DNA of 64,000 bases from Micromonospora saelicesensis (lineage in GTDB: Bacteria; Actinomycetota; Actinomycetes; Mycobacteriales; Micromonosporaceae): contig NZ_FMCR01000002.1 in NCBI RefSeq assembly GCF_900091575.1, forward strand, positions 167,787-231,786, given 5' to 3'. Position 1 is the first letter of the stretch; every line of letters starts with the position of its first letter. Positions 40,634-49,314 of this stretch are shown here, in pieces. The notes under the pieces were generated by a model. It did not search any database. It was not told the DNA's origin and worked only from the letters and a program-made list of their open reading frames with translations. The translations under genes and the position numbers were made by a program.

Positions 40634-42196
40634 GTGAGCGAGCCCGCGATCGAGATCGACCGACCTCAGCGGCCGACCCAGTCGCCGCCGTCGGGGCGGC
40701 CGCCGGAGCCCGGCGTTCGTACCCGTGGCCCTTGGCTGGTGGCCGCCGCCACCACCGTGACGCTCCTGCTGCTCGCGGGCCGTTACGGCTATCACCGCGA
40801 CGAGCTGTACTTCCTGCTCGCCGGTCGGCACCTCGACTGGGGCTACGTCGATCAGGGCCCGCTGGTCCCGGCGCTGGCCCGGCTGCTCGACACGATCGCC
40901 CCGGGCAACCTGGTGGTGCTTCGCACCCCGTCGGCGGTGCTGGCCGGCGGCGCGGTGCTGCTGGTCGCCGCCATCGCCCGGGAGCTGGGTGCCGGCCGGG
41001 GCGGGCAGCTCTTCGCGGCGGTGCTCGCCGCACTCTCCGGCATCGTGCTCGCCAGTGGTCACCTGCTCAGCACCACCACCGTCGACCTGCTGGTCTGGTT
41101 GGTCGCGGCGTGGTGTGCGGTGCGGTTGCTGCGTACCGGTGACAGCCGCTGGGCGCTGGGCATCGGGCTGGCGCTCGGTGTGGGCATGCTCAGCAAGCTG
41201 CTGCCCGCGCTGCTGGCCGTCGGCCTGGTCGCCGGGGTGCTCATCGCCGGCCCACGCCGGTTGCTGCGCGACCGGTGGGTGCTCGCCGCCGCCGGGATCA
41301 CCGTGCTGCTGGCCGCGCCGAACCTGATCTGGCAGGCGGCCAACGGCTTTCCGCAGCTCGGCGTGGCCGCCTCCATCTCCGACGGTGACAGCTCCTACAG
41401 CGGTCGACGGGACGCGTTCACCCTCCAGTTCGTCATCATCAGCCCGTACGCCGTACCGATCTGGATCGCCGGCCTGATCGCGCTGCTCCGTCGGCCCGAG
41501 TGGCGGGCCTACCGGGCGGTGGGGTGGGCCTGGGTGGTCGTCGTCGGCATCGTGCTGATCGCCGGCGGCAAGGGTTACTACGACGCGCCGCTGTTGCTGG
41601 TCCTCACCGCCGCCGGAGCGCTGGTCACCGTGGCGTGGGCCTCGCGCGGGTCGCTCTGGTGGCGTCGGGGGTTGCTCGCGCTGGGCGTGGTGCCGTTCCT
41701 GCTGCCCAACGTCGTGTTGCTGCTGCCGGTGCTGCCGGCCGACCGGTTGCCCGGTTTCGTGGTCGACGTCAACTACGACGCCGGTGAGACGATCGGTTGG
41801 CCGGAGTTCGCCGACTCGGTCGCGAGGGTCCATCGTGGCCTGCCGCCCGAGGAGCGGTCACGGGCGGTCGTCCTGACCGCCAACTACGGCGAGGCCGGTG
41901 CACTGGCGCGTTACGGTCCGGCCCGTGACCTCCCCAGGGCGTACTCCGGGCACAACAGCATGGTCGACTTCGGTCGCCCGCCGGCCGACGCGGACGTGGT
42001 CATCGCCGTCGGCTGGGTTGGTGGTGAGCCTGGCGACCCGCTGGGCGCCTGGTTCGAGCGGTGCACCCTCTCCGGGGTGGTGGACCAGCGGGTCGAGGTG
42101 GACAACGACGAGAACGGCGGCCCGATCCACGTGTGCCGAGGGCTGCGGCGTCCGTGGTCGCAGATCTGGGACACCGAGGTACGCCACACCGGCTGA
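40634..42196 (+). CDS. membrane glycosyltransferase, GT39/ArnT-like
   Basis: 520 aa, about ten membrane helices and a C-terminal soluble domain. The first periplasmic loop carries the acidic motif YHRDELYFLLAGRHLDWGYV (Asp-Glu, residues about 55-74), diagnostic of PMT/ArnT-type transferases that use polyprenyl-phosphate sugars; GHLLSTTTVDLLVWLVAAW and GVGMLSKLLPALLA are further family features. Acceptor unknown. GTG start with weak upstream signals; other starts possible. Monocistronic. Confidence 0.82.
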   Translation: MSEPAIEIDRPQRPTQSPPSGRPPEPGVRTRGPWLVAAATTVTLLLLAGRYGYHRDELYFLLAGRHLDWGYVDQGPLVPALARLLDTIAPGNLVVLRTPSAVLAGGAVLLVAAIARELGAGRGGQLFAAVLAALSGIVLASGHLLSTTTVDLLVWLVAAWCAVRLLRTGDSRWALGIGLALGVGMLSKLLPALLAVGLVAGVLIAGPRRLLRDRWVLAAAGITVLLAAPNLIWQAANGFPQLGVAASISDGDSSYSGRRDAFTLQFVIISPYAVPIWIAGLIALLRRPEWRAYRAVGWAWVVVVGIVLIAGGKGYYDAPLLLVLTAAGALVTVAWASRGSLWWRRGLLALGVVPFLLPNVVLLLPVLPADRLPGFVVDVNYDAGETIGWPEFADSVARVHRGLPPEERSRAVVLTANYGEAGALARYGPARDLPRAYSGHNSMVDFGRPPADADVVIAVGWVGGEPGDPLGAWFERCTLSGVVDQRVEVDNDENGGPIHVCRGLRRPWSQIWDTEVRHTG

Positions 42197-42229
42197 CCGT
42201 GCACGACAGGCTCCGCCGGTCAGCCAGGG

Positions 42230-42712
42230 TCAGCTGGCTCCGCCGGTCAGCCAGGCCTGGATGCCGACCAGAGCCTCGGGGCCGGAGGTGGCGTCGACGT
42301 CGCGGGCGAGATCTGCGATCGTGACCGCGGCGAGCGCCTGGCGCCACGCGTCCTCGGCCGCCCACATCGCCCGGGACACCGGGCATGGCGTGGTGCAGGC
42401 GTCGGCCGGCGTCGCGAACGGGCCGCGCTGGCGGATCTCGGTGCAGACGAAGGTCCTGCCGGGACCGTCGACGGCCTGGACCACGTCGAGCAGGGTGATG
42501 CTCTGCGGTGCGCGGGTCAGCACGTAGCCGCCGGACTTGCCCTGCACGGAGTGGATCAGGCCGGCGCGGGCCAGCGCCTGGAGCTGCTTGGCGAGGTAGC
42601 TGCTGGAGACGTCGTGCAGTTCCGCCAGCTTGGCCGCCGGAACGGGCGTGTGGCTGGCGGTGAGCACCACGCAGCAGTGCAGCGCCCACTCGACCCCGCC
42701 GGACATCTTCAT
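42230..42712 (-). CDS. Rrf2 family transcriptional regulator
   Basis: 160 aa. Winged helix at the N-terminus: VPAAKLAELHDVSSSYLAKQLQALARAGL (about 24-52) and VQGKSGGYVLTR (the Rrf2 wing). Three cysteines, Cys90, Cys106 and Cys110, lie in the region where IscR/NsrR bind an Fe-S cluster, so a redox- or NO-sensing cluster is possible but spacing differs. TAGGGT ends 6 nt before ATG (leaderless). Divergent from an NAD(P)-binding protein across two operator-like palindromes. Confidence 0.88.
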   Translation of the reverse strand: MKMSGGVEWALHCCVVLTASHTPVPAAKLAELHDVSSSYLAKQLQALARAGLIHSVQGKSGGYVLTRAPQSITLLDVVQAVDGPGRTFVCTEIRQRGPFATPADACTTPCPVSRAMWAAEDAWRQALAAVTIADLARDVDATSGPEALVGIQAWLTGGAS

Positions 42713-42735
42713 GACGTCACCCTAGTCACCCCGTT

Positions 42736-42785
42736 ACTCGGACTCGTTGTGTCCGAGTATAGTTCTCGGACAAGGAAGGTCCGAG
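42736..42785. promoter_or_regulatory. two tandem palindromes between Rrf2 and NmrA-like genes
   Basis: ACTCGGAC-N7-GTCCGAGT at 42736-42758 and CTCGGAC-N7-GTCCGAG at 42765-42785, both with perfect arms, 28 bp centre to centre. TATAGT, a -10-like hexamer for the plus-strand gene, lies between them at 42758-42763. Confidence 0.8.
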
Positions 42786-42838
42786 TTTCGGCTGAACCTC
42801 AGCAGTCGGACCAAAACAGTCACGGGAAGGTGCATGGG

Positions 42839-43579
42839 ATGAAGATCGCCGTACTGGGCGGGACCGGCCTCATCGGGTCGCAGGTCGTGAAGATCCTGCA
42901 GGCCGCGGGGCACGAGGCGGTGCCGCTCTCGCCGTCCACCGGCGTGGACCTGCTCACCGGGCAGGGCCTGTCCGACGGGCTCGCCGGCGCCGAGGTCGTC
43001 GTCAACCTGACGAACTCGCCGACCTTCGACGAGGCGTCGCCCGCCTTCTTCCAGACGACCATGGACAACCTGCTGGCCGCAGCCGCTCGCGCGGGCGTCG
43101 GCCACGCGGTGATCCTTTCCATCGTCGGCGTCGACCAGGTGCCCGACCTGGACTACTACCGCGCCAAGACCCTCCAGGAGGAGATCCTCACGGCCGGTCC
43201 GATTCCGTACTCGATCGTCCGCGCCACCCAGTTCTTCGAGTTCGTCGAGGCGATCCTGTCCTGGACGGCCGACGACACCACCGTCCGCCTGCCCAGCACG
43301 CCGGTGCAGCCGATGGCCGCCGCCGACGTGGCGCAGGCCGTCGCCGAGGTCAGCATGGGCGCGCCGCTGCGGGGCATCCGCAACGTCGCCGGGCCCGACG
43401 TCTTCGCCCTCGACGAGCTGGGGCGGATCACCCTCGCCGCCCGTGGTGACCAGCGCACCGTCACCACCGACGACGGCGCCGGCATGTTCGCCGCCATGTC
43501 CGGCGATGTCCTCATCGCAGGCGACGACGCCGTCATCGCGCCCACCGCCTACCGGGAGTGGCTCGCGCGCCGGGCCTGA
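42839..43579 (+). CDS. NAD(P)-binding, NmrA-like oxidoreductase
   Basis: 246 aa atypical SDR. GGTGLIG at residues 7-13 binds the dinucleotide; VVVNLTNSPTFDEASPAFFQ and HAVILSIVGVDQVPDLDYYRAK (YxxxK-like) followed by PYSIVRATQFFEFV are typical of NmrA/quinone oxidoreductase-like proteins. It may reduce quinones or sense redox state. ATG with GGGAAGG upstream, so leadered, unlike the divergent Rrf2 gene that probably controls it through the double operator. Confidence 0.87.
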   Translation: MKIAVLGGTGLIGSQVVKILQAAGHEAVPLSPSTGVDLLTGQGLSDGLAGAEVVVNLTNSPTFDEASPAFFQTTMDNLLAAAARAGVGHAVILSIVGVDQVPDLDYYRAKTLQEEILTAGPIPYSIVRATQFFEFVEAILSWTADDTTVRLPSTPVQPMAAADVAQAVAEVSMGAPLRGIRNVAGPDVFALDELGRITLAARGDQRTVTTDDGAGMFAAMSGDVLIAGDDAVIAPTAYREWLARRA

Positions 43580-43613
43580 GGTGTCGACGCCCGCACGTCG
43601 CCGTGGCAGACAA

Positions 43614-44189
43614 TCACGACGGCGGCGTGCGGGTCCCGGCCCGCCACTCGTTCGCCAGGATCGCGAAGACGAGCTGGTCGGCCCACTCCCCCTTGAACAG
43701 GTAACTCTCGACATGGCGGGCCTCCTGCCGCATGCCGAGTCGCGCCATCAGTCGGGCCGACGCGGTGTTGCGGCCGTGGCACCGGCCGTAGACCCGGTGC
43801 AGTCCGAACTCGGTGAAGCCCCAGTCCAGCAGCGCGGTGGCGGCCTCCGTGGCCAACCCGCGACCGCCGTGGTCGGGGTGGAAGACGAACCCGAGTTCGG
43901 CGGTACGGTCGAGCTGGCTGCGCCACACCAACTCCACGATCCCGATCACCCCGGCGTCGGTGACCACGGCCATCGTCAGGCAGTCACCCTCCGCGCGCCA
44001 CGCGTCCTCGCCCGCCATGGCGAGCACCGACACCCGCGACTGCTCACGGGTACGCGGCTCCGCGCCGAGCATCCAGCGCACGACGTCTGGTCGACGCTGA
44101 AACGCGTACACGTCGTCGAGGTCGTCGATCGTGACCGGGCGCAGGACGAGCCGTGCGGTGCGGATCGGGTAGGTCGGCTGGAACATCAC
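43614..44189 (-). CDS. GNAT family acetyltransferase (RimJ/RimL-like)
   Basis: 191 aa. TARLVLRPVTIDDLDDVYAF at the N-terminus, LGFVFHPDHGGRGLATEAATALLDWGF (motif A, about 110-136) and HGRNTASARLMARLGM are RimJ/RimL features. Start is GTG 44189 or ATG 44186; the MFS gene upstream ends in TGA overlapping both (GTGATG), so translation is coupled. The pair may form a resistance unit (export plus modification), an inference only. Confidence 0.85.
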   Translation of the reverse strand: MMFQPTYPIRTARLVLRPVTIDDLDDVYAFQRRPDVVRWMLGAEPRTREQSRVSVLAMAGEDAWRAEGDCLTMAVVTDAGVIGIVELVWRSQLDRTAELGFVFHPDHGGRGLATEAATALLDWGFTEFGLHRVYGRCHGRNTASARLMARLGMRQEARHVESYLFKGEWADQLVFAILANEWRAGTRTPPS

Positions 44190-45442
44190 GCGATCGTAGA
44201 GACCCGCGCGGAGCGCTCCGTTACCGGCCGATCGGCGTCCGGGCGTCGGGGCAGCAGCAGCGGGCTCGCGAGGATCGCCAGCCCGGCGACCGTGATCGCC
44301 GTGCGTGGGCTGGTGGCCTGCGCGAGCAGCCCACCGAGCGCGCTGAGGGTGGCGATGGTCGCGCTGCTGCCGATGGACCAGGCAGAGAGGGTACGGACGA
44401 CGCGATCCTTCGGAGTCTGTTGAAGGCGGTAGGTGGCGAGCACCGGGTTGTACAGGCTCATGCTGATGATGATCGCGAACTCGACGGCGATCACCGTGGC
44501 GAGACCGACCACGCCGGGCTGGACGACGGCGAGGCCGATCAGCCAGATCGCGCGCAGCGTGCCCACGGTGCGGATGATCCGATGTTGGCCGTAGCGTGCC
44601 ACCACCCGACGGGCCAGGCGCGACCCGATGAGCCCGCCGACACAGGGCACGGCGAAGGCGAGGCCGTACTGCCAGGGCGCAAAGCCCAACTCGCCGAGCA
44701 GGAGCACGGCCAGCAGCGGTTCGGTGGCCATGATCAGCCCGCCGACGAGCAACTGGTTGAGGTAGAGCGCCCGCAGACCGGGGTGGGTCAGCAGGTGCCG
44801 CCAGCCGTCGAGCAGATCACCGGCCCGGACCCCAGCGCTGGCGCGCCGGGGGTGGTCTTCGGGGCCGCGAATGGCGGTGAGGCCCAGCGCGGAGAGCAGG
44901 TAGCTGAGCGCGTCGGCCACGACGGTGACGACAGGCCCGAAAAGTCCCACCGCGGCGCCGCCCAGCGGCGGCCCGAGCGCGATCGAACTCCAGGTCGTCG
45001 ACTCGAACCGCGCGTTAGCCACCAGCAGGTCGTCCGGCCGCACGAGGGCCTTGAGGAAGGCGCCGCTGGCCGCGTGGAAGGCAATCTTGGCGGTGGCGAG
45101 CACGGCCGAGACGACCAGCAACTGCCCGAAGTTGAGCCGGCCCAGCGCGTACGCGACGGGGATCGTCAGCAGGACCGCGAACCGGGCCAGGTCCATCGCG
45201 ATCATCACCCGCCGCTTGCGGTGGAACTCCACCCACGGCCCGAGCGGCAACGCGATCAGCGCGCCCACCGCCGGCCCCAGCGCGGCCAACACCGACACCT
45301 GAGCGGGGCTGGCCTGTAACACCAGCACGGCGATCAACGGCAACGCCCCGAAACCCAGCCCCGAGCCGTAGGCACTGACCGCGTACGACGCCCACAACCA
45401 GCCGAACCGCCGCCCCAGGGATCGTCTCGCGGACAAGCCCAC
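44186..45442 (-). CDS. MFS transporter
   Basis: 418 aa with about 12 helices, MFS_3 group. Motifs: YAVSAYGSGLGFGALPLIAVLVL at helix 1, GPWVEFHRKRRVMIAMDLARFAVLL between helices 2 and 3, ANARFESTTWSSIALGPPLGG. GTG start with GGGAGGTGT upstream. Divergent from a LysR gene with a perfect palindrome at 45530-45546; probably controlled by it. Followed by an acetyltransferase in the same transcript. Substrate unknown. Confidence 0.85.
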   Translation of the reverse strand: MGLSARRSLGRRFGWLWASYAVSAYGSGLGFGALPLIAVLVLQASPAQVSVLAALGPAVGALIALPLGPWVEFHRKRRVMIAMDLARFAVLLTIPVAYALGRLNFGQLLVVSAVLATAKIAFHAASGAFLKALVRPDDLLVANARFESTTWSSIALGPPLGGAAVGLFGPVVTVVADALSYLLSALGLTAIRGPEDHPRRASAGVRAGDLLDGWRHLLTHPGLRALYLNQLLVGGLIMATEPLLAVLLLGELGFAPWQYGLAFAVPCVGGLIGSRLARRVVARYGQHRIIRTVGTLRAIWLIGLAVVQPGVVGLATVIAVEFAIIISMSLYNPVLATYRLQQTPKDRVVRTLSAWSIGSSATIATLSALGGLLAQATSPRTAITVAGLAILASPLLLPRRPDADRPVTERSARVSTIA

Positions 45443-45529
45443 ACCTCCCGCCCCAACAACTCAGCGTTGACCGCGGCGATCAAAGCAAGGCGGACGACCA
45501 TGGATCAAACAACCGGATGAGCGGCGCGG

Positions 45530-45546
45530 CACAACCAGAGGTTGTG
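45530..45546. promoter_or_regulatory. palindromic operator between MFS and LysR genes
   Basis: CACAACC-AGA-GGTTGTG, perfect 7-bp arms. It lies just upstream of the -10-like TAGGGT of lysR (45551-45556), where a LysR protein would autoregulate and act on the divergent transporter. Confidence 0.65.
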
Positions 45547-45563
45547 TCAGTAGGGTTTGTCAG

Positions 45564-46493
45564 GTGAATCTCGACGCCGTCCGCACGTTCGTCGCCGCCG
45601 TCGACGCCGGCCAGTTCCAGGACGCCGCCGCCGCGCTGTCGATCACCCAGCAGGCCGTCTCCAAGCGCATCGCCGCACTGGAGAAGGACCTCGGGGTACG
45701 GCTGTTCACCCGCACCGCGCGCGGCACCCACCTCACGGTCGACGGTCAGACCTTCCTGCCGCACGCCCGTGAACTGCTCCGGGCCGAGGCGCGCGCCGAC
45801 GCCTCCGTACGCCCCGGCCGACGGGCACTGCGCGTCGATGTGCACAGCCGACGGATCGCACCGGCGGTGCTGTTGCAGGACTTCCACCGCGCGCATCCCC
45901 GCATCGAGCTGGACGTCGTCACCCTCGACGCCGACGTCCACGCGGCGATGGCCGCCGTCGAGGCGGGGACGGTCGACGCCACCTTCCACGCTGTCACCGT
46001 CGCCGCGCGTCACCTGCCCGCCACGATCAGGACCACCCGCGTGATCGACGAGCACCACGAACTGCTCGTCGGCCCCCGCCACGCCCTGGCCAACGCGCGC
46101 ACCGTCACGCCCGCGCAACTCGCCGAGCACCGCATCTGGATGCCCGGCATGGCCCCGGGCACCGAATGGGCCGACTACTACGACGAACTCGCCGCGGCGT
46201 TCGGCCTCACCATCGACCTGGTCGGGCCGGTCTTCGGCAACGAGGCGCTGCTCGCCGAGATCGCCGACTCCGCGGAGCTGGCGACCCTCGCGGGCGTTCG
46301 GACCCGGTACCTGTGGCCGGACAGCTACGACCTGCGGCGCGTACCGGTACGTGACCCGGCGCCCATCTACCCCATGTCACTCATCTGGCGCGACGACAAC
46401 CCGCATCCCGCGTTGCGGGCACTGCGCGACTACCTCGCCTCCCGGCGAGTGCAGGCCCCCGACATCGAGGTCTGGCTGCCACCCTGGGGTTAG
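45564..46493 (+). CDS. LysR family transcriptional regulator
   Basis: 309 aa. N-terminal HTH (MNLDAVRTFVAAVDAGQFQD, AAALSITQQAVSKRIAALEK and LGVRLFTRTARGTHLT, residues 1-60) and a LysR substrate-binding domain (about 90-300) ending EVWLPPWG. The GTG start has TAGGGT ending 7 nt upstream and no Shine-Dalgarno, so it is probably leaderless. Divergent from the MFS-acetyltransferase pair, its likely target. Inducer unknown. Confidence 0.9.
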   Translation: MNLDAVRTFVAAVDAGQFQDAAAALSITQQAVSKRIAALEKDLGVRLFTRTARGTHLTVDGQTFLPHARELLRAEARADASVRPGRRALRVDVHSRRIAPAVLLQDFHRAHPRIELDVVTLDADVHAAMAAVEAGTVDATFHAVTVAARHLPATIRTTRVIDEHHELLVGPRHALANARTVTPAQLAEHRIWMPGMAPGTEWADYYDELAAAFGLTIDLVGPVFGNEALLAEIADSAELATLAGVRTRYLWPDSYDLRRVPVRDPAPIYPMSLIWRDDNPHPALRALRDYLASRRVQAPDIEVWLPPWG

Positions 46494-46707
46494 CGCGCAA
46501 GCGCGTCAGCGGCGACTACCCCATCACCACCACCAGACGTCGGGCGGCCTTGGATTCAGCCTGCCGTCCGTTGTGGTGCCGACACCATCCCTGCTGACCA
46601 CCACCGGCAGCTGCGGCGGGCTGAGGAAGTGAGCAGCCAGGGTCGAAGTCTCGGTCGACGCGTCGCGATGTCTCGGCGTGTTGACACGCGTTCATCCGGC
46701 ACTACAT

Positions 46708-46723
46708 TTAACGTGTTGGTTAA
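46708..46723. promoter_or_regulatory. ArsR-type operator
   Basis: TTAAC-GTGTTG-GTTAA, perfect 5-bp arms, AT-rich. It ends 16 bp before the ArsR GTG, consistent with autorepression. The 214 bp upstream of it (46494-46707) show no gene. Confidence 0.6.
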
Positions 46724-46739
46724 GTGATTGGAGGCTCTG

Positions 46740-47150
46740 GTGTCAGGCAGCGATCAACTCAGCGCGGTGTTCTCGGCGCTCGCCGACCCGACTCGACGGG
46801 CGATCCTCGCCGAGCTGGCCGACCGCGACGCCACGGTCACCGAGCTCACCGCTCCGCTTCCGATCTCGATGCCGGCGGTGTCGCGGCACCTGAAGGCGCT
46901 TGAGCGCGCCGGGCTCATCTCACGCACCCGGTCGGGGAAGTTGCGGATGAGTCGCATCGAGGCCGCCCCGCTACGCGAAGCGGCCGACTGGATCGAGCGC
47001 TACCGGCGGTTCTGGGACACGTCCCTCACCCGCCTCGACGCCCACCTCGCGGCCGTGCAGGCCGCCGGCCGGCCGACGGACCGAACGACCCACGGCCCGG
47101 CGATTCCCGACAGGGAATCCCCGACCAAGGCTCACGACAAGGAGAATTGA
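46740..47150 (+). CDS. ArsR family transcriptional regulator
   Basis: 136 aa. HTH in ATVTELTAPLPISMPAVSRHLKALERAGLI (about residues 31-60), wing RTRSGKLRMSRIEAAPL; the metal-binding CVC motif of metal sensors is absent, so this is the type that pairs with SRPBCC proteins. GTG start with TTGGAGG seven bases upstream; a TTG at 46728 is in frame. Its TGA overlaps the next ATG (TGATG). Probably represses its own three-gene operon. Confidence 0.88.
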   Translation: MSGSDQLSAVFSALADPTRRAILAELADRDATVTELTAPLPISMPAVSRHLKALERAGLISRTRSGKLRMSRIEAAPLREAADWIERYRRFWDTSLTRLDAHLAAVQAAGRPTDRTTHGPAIPDRESPTKAHDKEN

Positions 47151-47638
47151 TGGACAGCGACAAACCGCCAATCGTCATCTCACGCGTGGTGGACGCGCCA
47201 CGGGAGCTGGTCTACCGAGCTTTCACCGACCCGGACCACCTGGCCGCATGGTGGGGACCGATCGGCAACTCACTGCCTCGCGGCGAAATGGAGTTCGACG
47301 TTCGGCCCGGCGGCTACCAGCGGTGGACCGAGGTCTTCCCGACCCAACCCGACCTTCGGGTCGACGTCCACATCGACCTCACCGACGTCGTCGACGGCGA
47401 ACTGCTCGACGGCGTCGCGCACGTCACCGGGCAACTGCCGGAGGGCATTGAGCCGCACGAGACAAGGATGCGGGTCGAGTTCCACGACGAGGCCGATGGA
47501 CGGACGCGCCTCGAGATCCGTCAGTGGCTCCCGGGGCGGGTGGTTGGCCCTGCCGAACAGGGTTGGAACGAGGCCTTCTCCAAACTGGACGCCACACTGC
47601 GGAACGCCCAACCCGTCGCAGTCGACGTCGAGGTGTAG
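47150..47638 (+). CDS. SRPBCC (AHSA1-like) family protein
   Basis: 162 aa START/Bet v1-like fold, which binds hydrophobic ligands. ISRVVDAPRELVYRAFTDPDHLAAWWGP at residues about 11-38 is the AHSA1 signature; FDVRPGGYQRWTEVF and the C-terminal GWNEAFSKLDATL follow. Coupled to the ArsR gene by TGATG, with AAGGAG upstream. Such ArsR-SRPBCC pairs are common in actinomycetes; the ligand is unknown. Confidence 0.87.
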   Translation: MDSDKPPIVISRVVDAPRELVYRAFTDPDHLAAWWGPIGNSLPRGEMEFDVRPGGYQRWTEVFPTQPDLRVDVHIDLTDVVDGELLDGVAHVTGQLPEGIEPHETRMRVEFHDEADGRTRLEIRQWLPGRVVGPAEQGWNEAFSKLDATLRNAQPVAVDVEV

Positions 47639-47642
47639 CGCC

Positions 47643-48203
47643 ATGGCCAAGCTGATCTACGTGACGAACGTGTCCCTCGACGGTTACATCGAGGACGAAC
47701 ACGGCAGATTCGACTGGACCCCACCCGGCGACGACTACCTCGCGTTCATCACCGACCTGGTTCGGCCCAGGGGCACCTACCTCTACGGCCGGCGTCTGTA
47801 CGAGTCGATGTCCGTCTGGGAAACCGACCCTGCCCTGGCCGCACATTCGAAGCTCACTGCCGACTTCGCCGACGTCTGGCAGGCAGCGGACAAGGTCGTC
47901 TACTCCACCACGCTGGACGCGACCTCGACCGCCAGGACCCGGGTGGAAAGGAACTTCGACCCCGCCTCGGTACGCGCCATGAAAGCCTCGGCCACCAGTG
48001 ACCTCACCATCGGAGGCGCACACCTCGCGGCGCAGGCATTCCAGGCCGGGCTGATCGACGAGTGCCACCTGCTGATCCATCCCATCCTCACCGGCGGAGG
48101 CAAGCCCGGGCTGCCCAGCGGCACCCGCCTCGGTCTGGAGCTATCGGACAGTCGCCGACTCAGCAACGGTGTCCTGTACGTGCACTACGGCCTCCGTACC
48201 TGA
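47643..48203 (+). CDS. dihydrofolate reductase family protein (RibD C-terminal fold)
   Basis: 186 aa, NADPH-dependent reductase fold. KLIYVTNVSLDGYIEDEHGRFDW opens it; GTYLYGRRLYESM, VVYSTTL and DLTIGGAHLAAQAFQAGLIDECHLLIHPILTGGG are typical of RibD-C/YyaP proteins. Folate or riboflavin substrate not implied; these are usually of unknown function. ATG four nt after the SRPBCC stop, so third gene of the ArsR operon. Confidence 0.87.
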   Translation: MAKLIYVTNVSLDGYIEDEHGRFDWTPPGDDYLAFITDLVRPRGTYLYGRRLYESMSVWETDPALAAHSKLTADFADVWQAADKVVYSTTLDATSTARTRVERNFDPASVRAMKASATSDLTIGGAHLAAQAFQAGLIDECHLLIHPILTGGGKPGLPSGTRLGLELSDSRRLSNGVLYVHYGLRT

Positions 48204-48433
48204 GACGGTCGTCGGCGTCACCGGCCGGGACGTGTGTCGGTGACGCCGACGGGGCCACCGGCCGAAGCGACGCCCAGCTCGCTCTGTGCGTTCATCACGC
48301 TCGACCTGCGCGGTTGGCGGCGGTCCGATCCCCGTCGGAGCATCCGTCGCCGCGGCCCTGCTCAGGGCAGGTCGCCCGCCGGATCCGGTACCAGCAGGTC
48401 GAAAGTGTCTGAGCACTGACCTAGCCTGGTGAG

Positions 48434-48901
48434 ATGCTGTCGCAGGTGAAGGGCTTGTCCCGACATTTCACAGAGGAGACCCTGCGGGCGCACCTCATCG
48501 ATCGTTCGGTTCGTCGAGACGACGGCTGCCTGATTGTCTGCGGCTACGGTAGCCAGCGGGGCGTGTACCAGAAGGTCGCCGGGAGGGCTTGGGCCCACAT
48601 CACGGCCTACGTTGTCTTCGTGGGTGACTACGACCCGAATTTGGACGTCCACCACCTTTGTGGCGTGCCGGACTGCATCGAACCAACTCATCTGCAGCAG
48701 GTGACACACGCCGAAACCTGCCGCAAGCGCGCCCAGCAGCCGCGCTGCAGCCGCGGGCATGAGCGTGAAATCGATCCCGCGAGTGGCCGCTACCGCAAGG
48801 TGTGTCGTGTGTGCAACAGCGAGGCCCAGCGAAGGTGGCGCATCCGCCAGGCCGCAGAGGTTGCCGCAGCACGGGCGGCTTACGGGCGGCAGGTGGACTG
48901 A
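48434..48901 (+). CDS. HNH endonuclease-like protein (orphan)
   Basis: 155 aa. The HNH nuclease core is at about residues 70-90: LDVHHLCGVPDCIEPTHLQQV, with His73-His74, Cys76, Cys81 and His86; the usual Asn before Pro is Glu83, so activity may be altered. A second metal knuckle is formed by CSRGHE and CRVCN (Cys105, His109, Cys124, Cys127), and a basic C-terminal tail (RRWRIRQ) could bind DNA. TAGCCT ends 6 nt before ATG (leaderless). No phage genes nearby; it may be a remnant homing nuclease. Confidence 0.75.
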   Translation: MLSQVKGLSRHFTEETLRAHLIDRSVRRDDGCLIVCGYGSQRGVYQKVAGRAWAHITAYVVFVGDYDPNLDVHHLCGVPDCIEPTHLQQVTHAETCRKRAQQPRCSRGHEREIDPASGRYRKVCRVCNSEAQRRWRIRQAAEVAAARAAYGRQVD

Positions 48902-49314
48902 GTACGTACCGCGCCGTCTTTCGGTCCGCCTCAGGCGCGAAGTCCGCTGAGCAGTTCGCGTCTTGATGGCGACGGCGACAGCCCAGATGGCACAGGCGTC
49001 GGCGAGACCCAACCACCACCACACCACGCCATTGTGGTGAACCCGTACGCCACCCGCCTCCGTTCGAAGCGGATGAGTCGGCACGTGAGCGGGCGGCCAG
49101 GGTCGTGCGGGTGCGTCAACACAACATCCTGATTCCTTACGCACAAGAACTGTCATTATGATGCATGTACGCTTCGTACCTTTCGTCCCAGGTAATTACC
49201 GGATTATCGTTAACGGTAATCCGGTAATTGGCTCCCCCGGTCCCTACCACCGGCGTCAGCCCGCCTCGGGGAACGCGGTGGCATTGCCGGCCCCCACGCG
49301 CTGAAGATGTCGGC
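48902..49314. other. intergenic region between HNH and phosphotransferase genes
   Basis: 413 bp without a convincing gene on either strand. It contains an unusually AT-rich patch at about 49125-49235 with GTACG-CTT-CGTAC (49167-49179) and the large palindrome at 49195-49228. The rest is GC-rich and holds only overlapping reading frames with no ribosome site. Confidence 0.5.
49195..49228. repeat. 34-bp AT-rich near-perfect palindrome
   Basis: ATTACCGGATTA (49195-49206) and TAATCCGGTAAT (49217-49228) are exact complements; the 10-bp centre TCGTTAACGG is itself nearly palindromic, so 32 of 34 positions are symmetric. It starts 120 bp upstream of the phosphotransferase ATG. Possibly an operator, recombination site or mobile-element remnant. 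Confidence 0.75.

Noticed and set aside
48362..49156. A minus-strand 264-codon frame opposite the HNH gene
   Set aside because: Antisense to a recognisable HNH domain; a hydrophobic stretch in it occurs only in the non-coding gap and has no coding bias.
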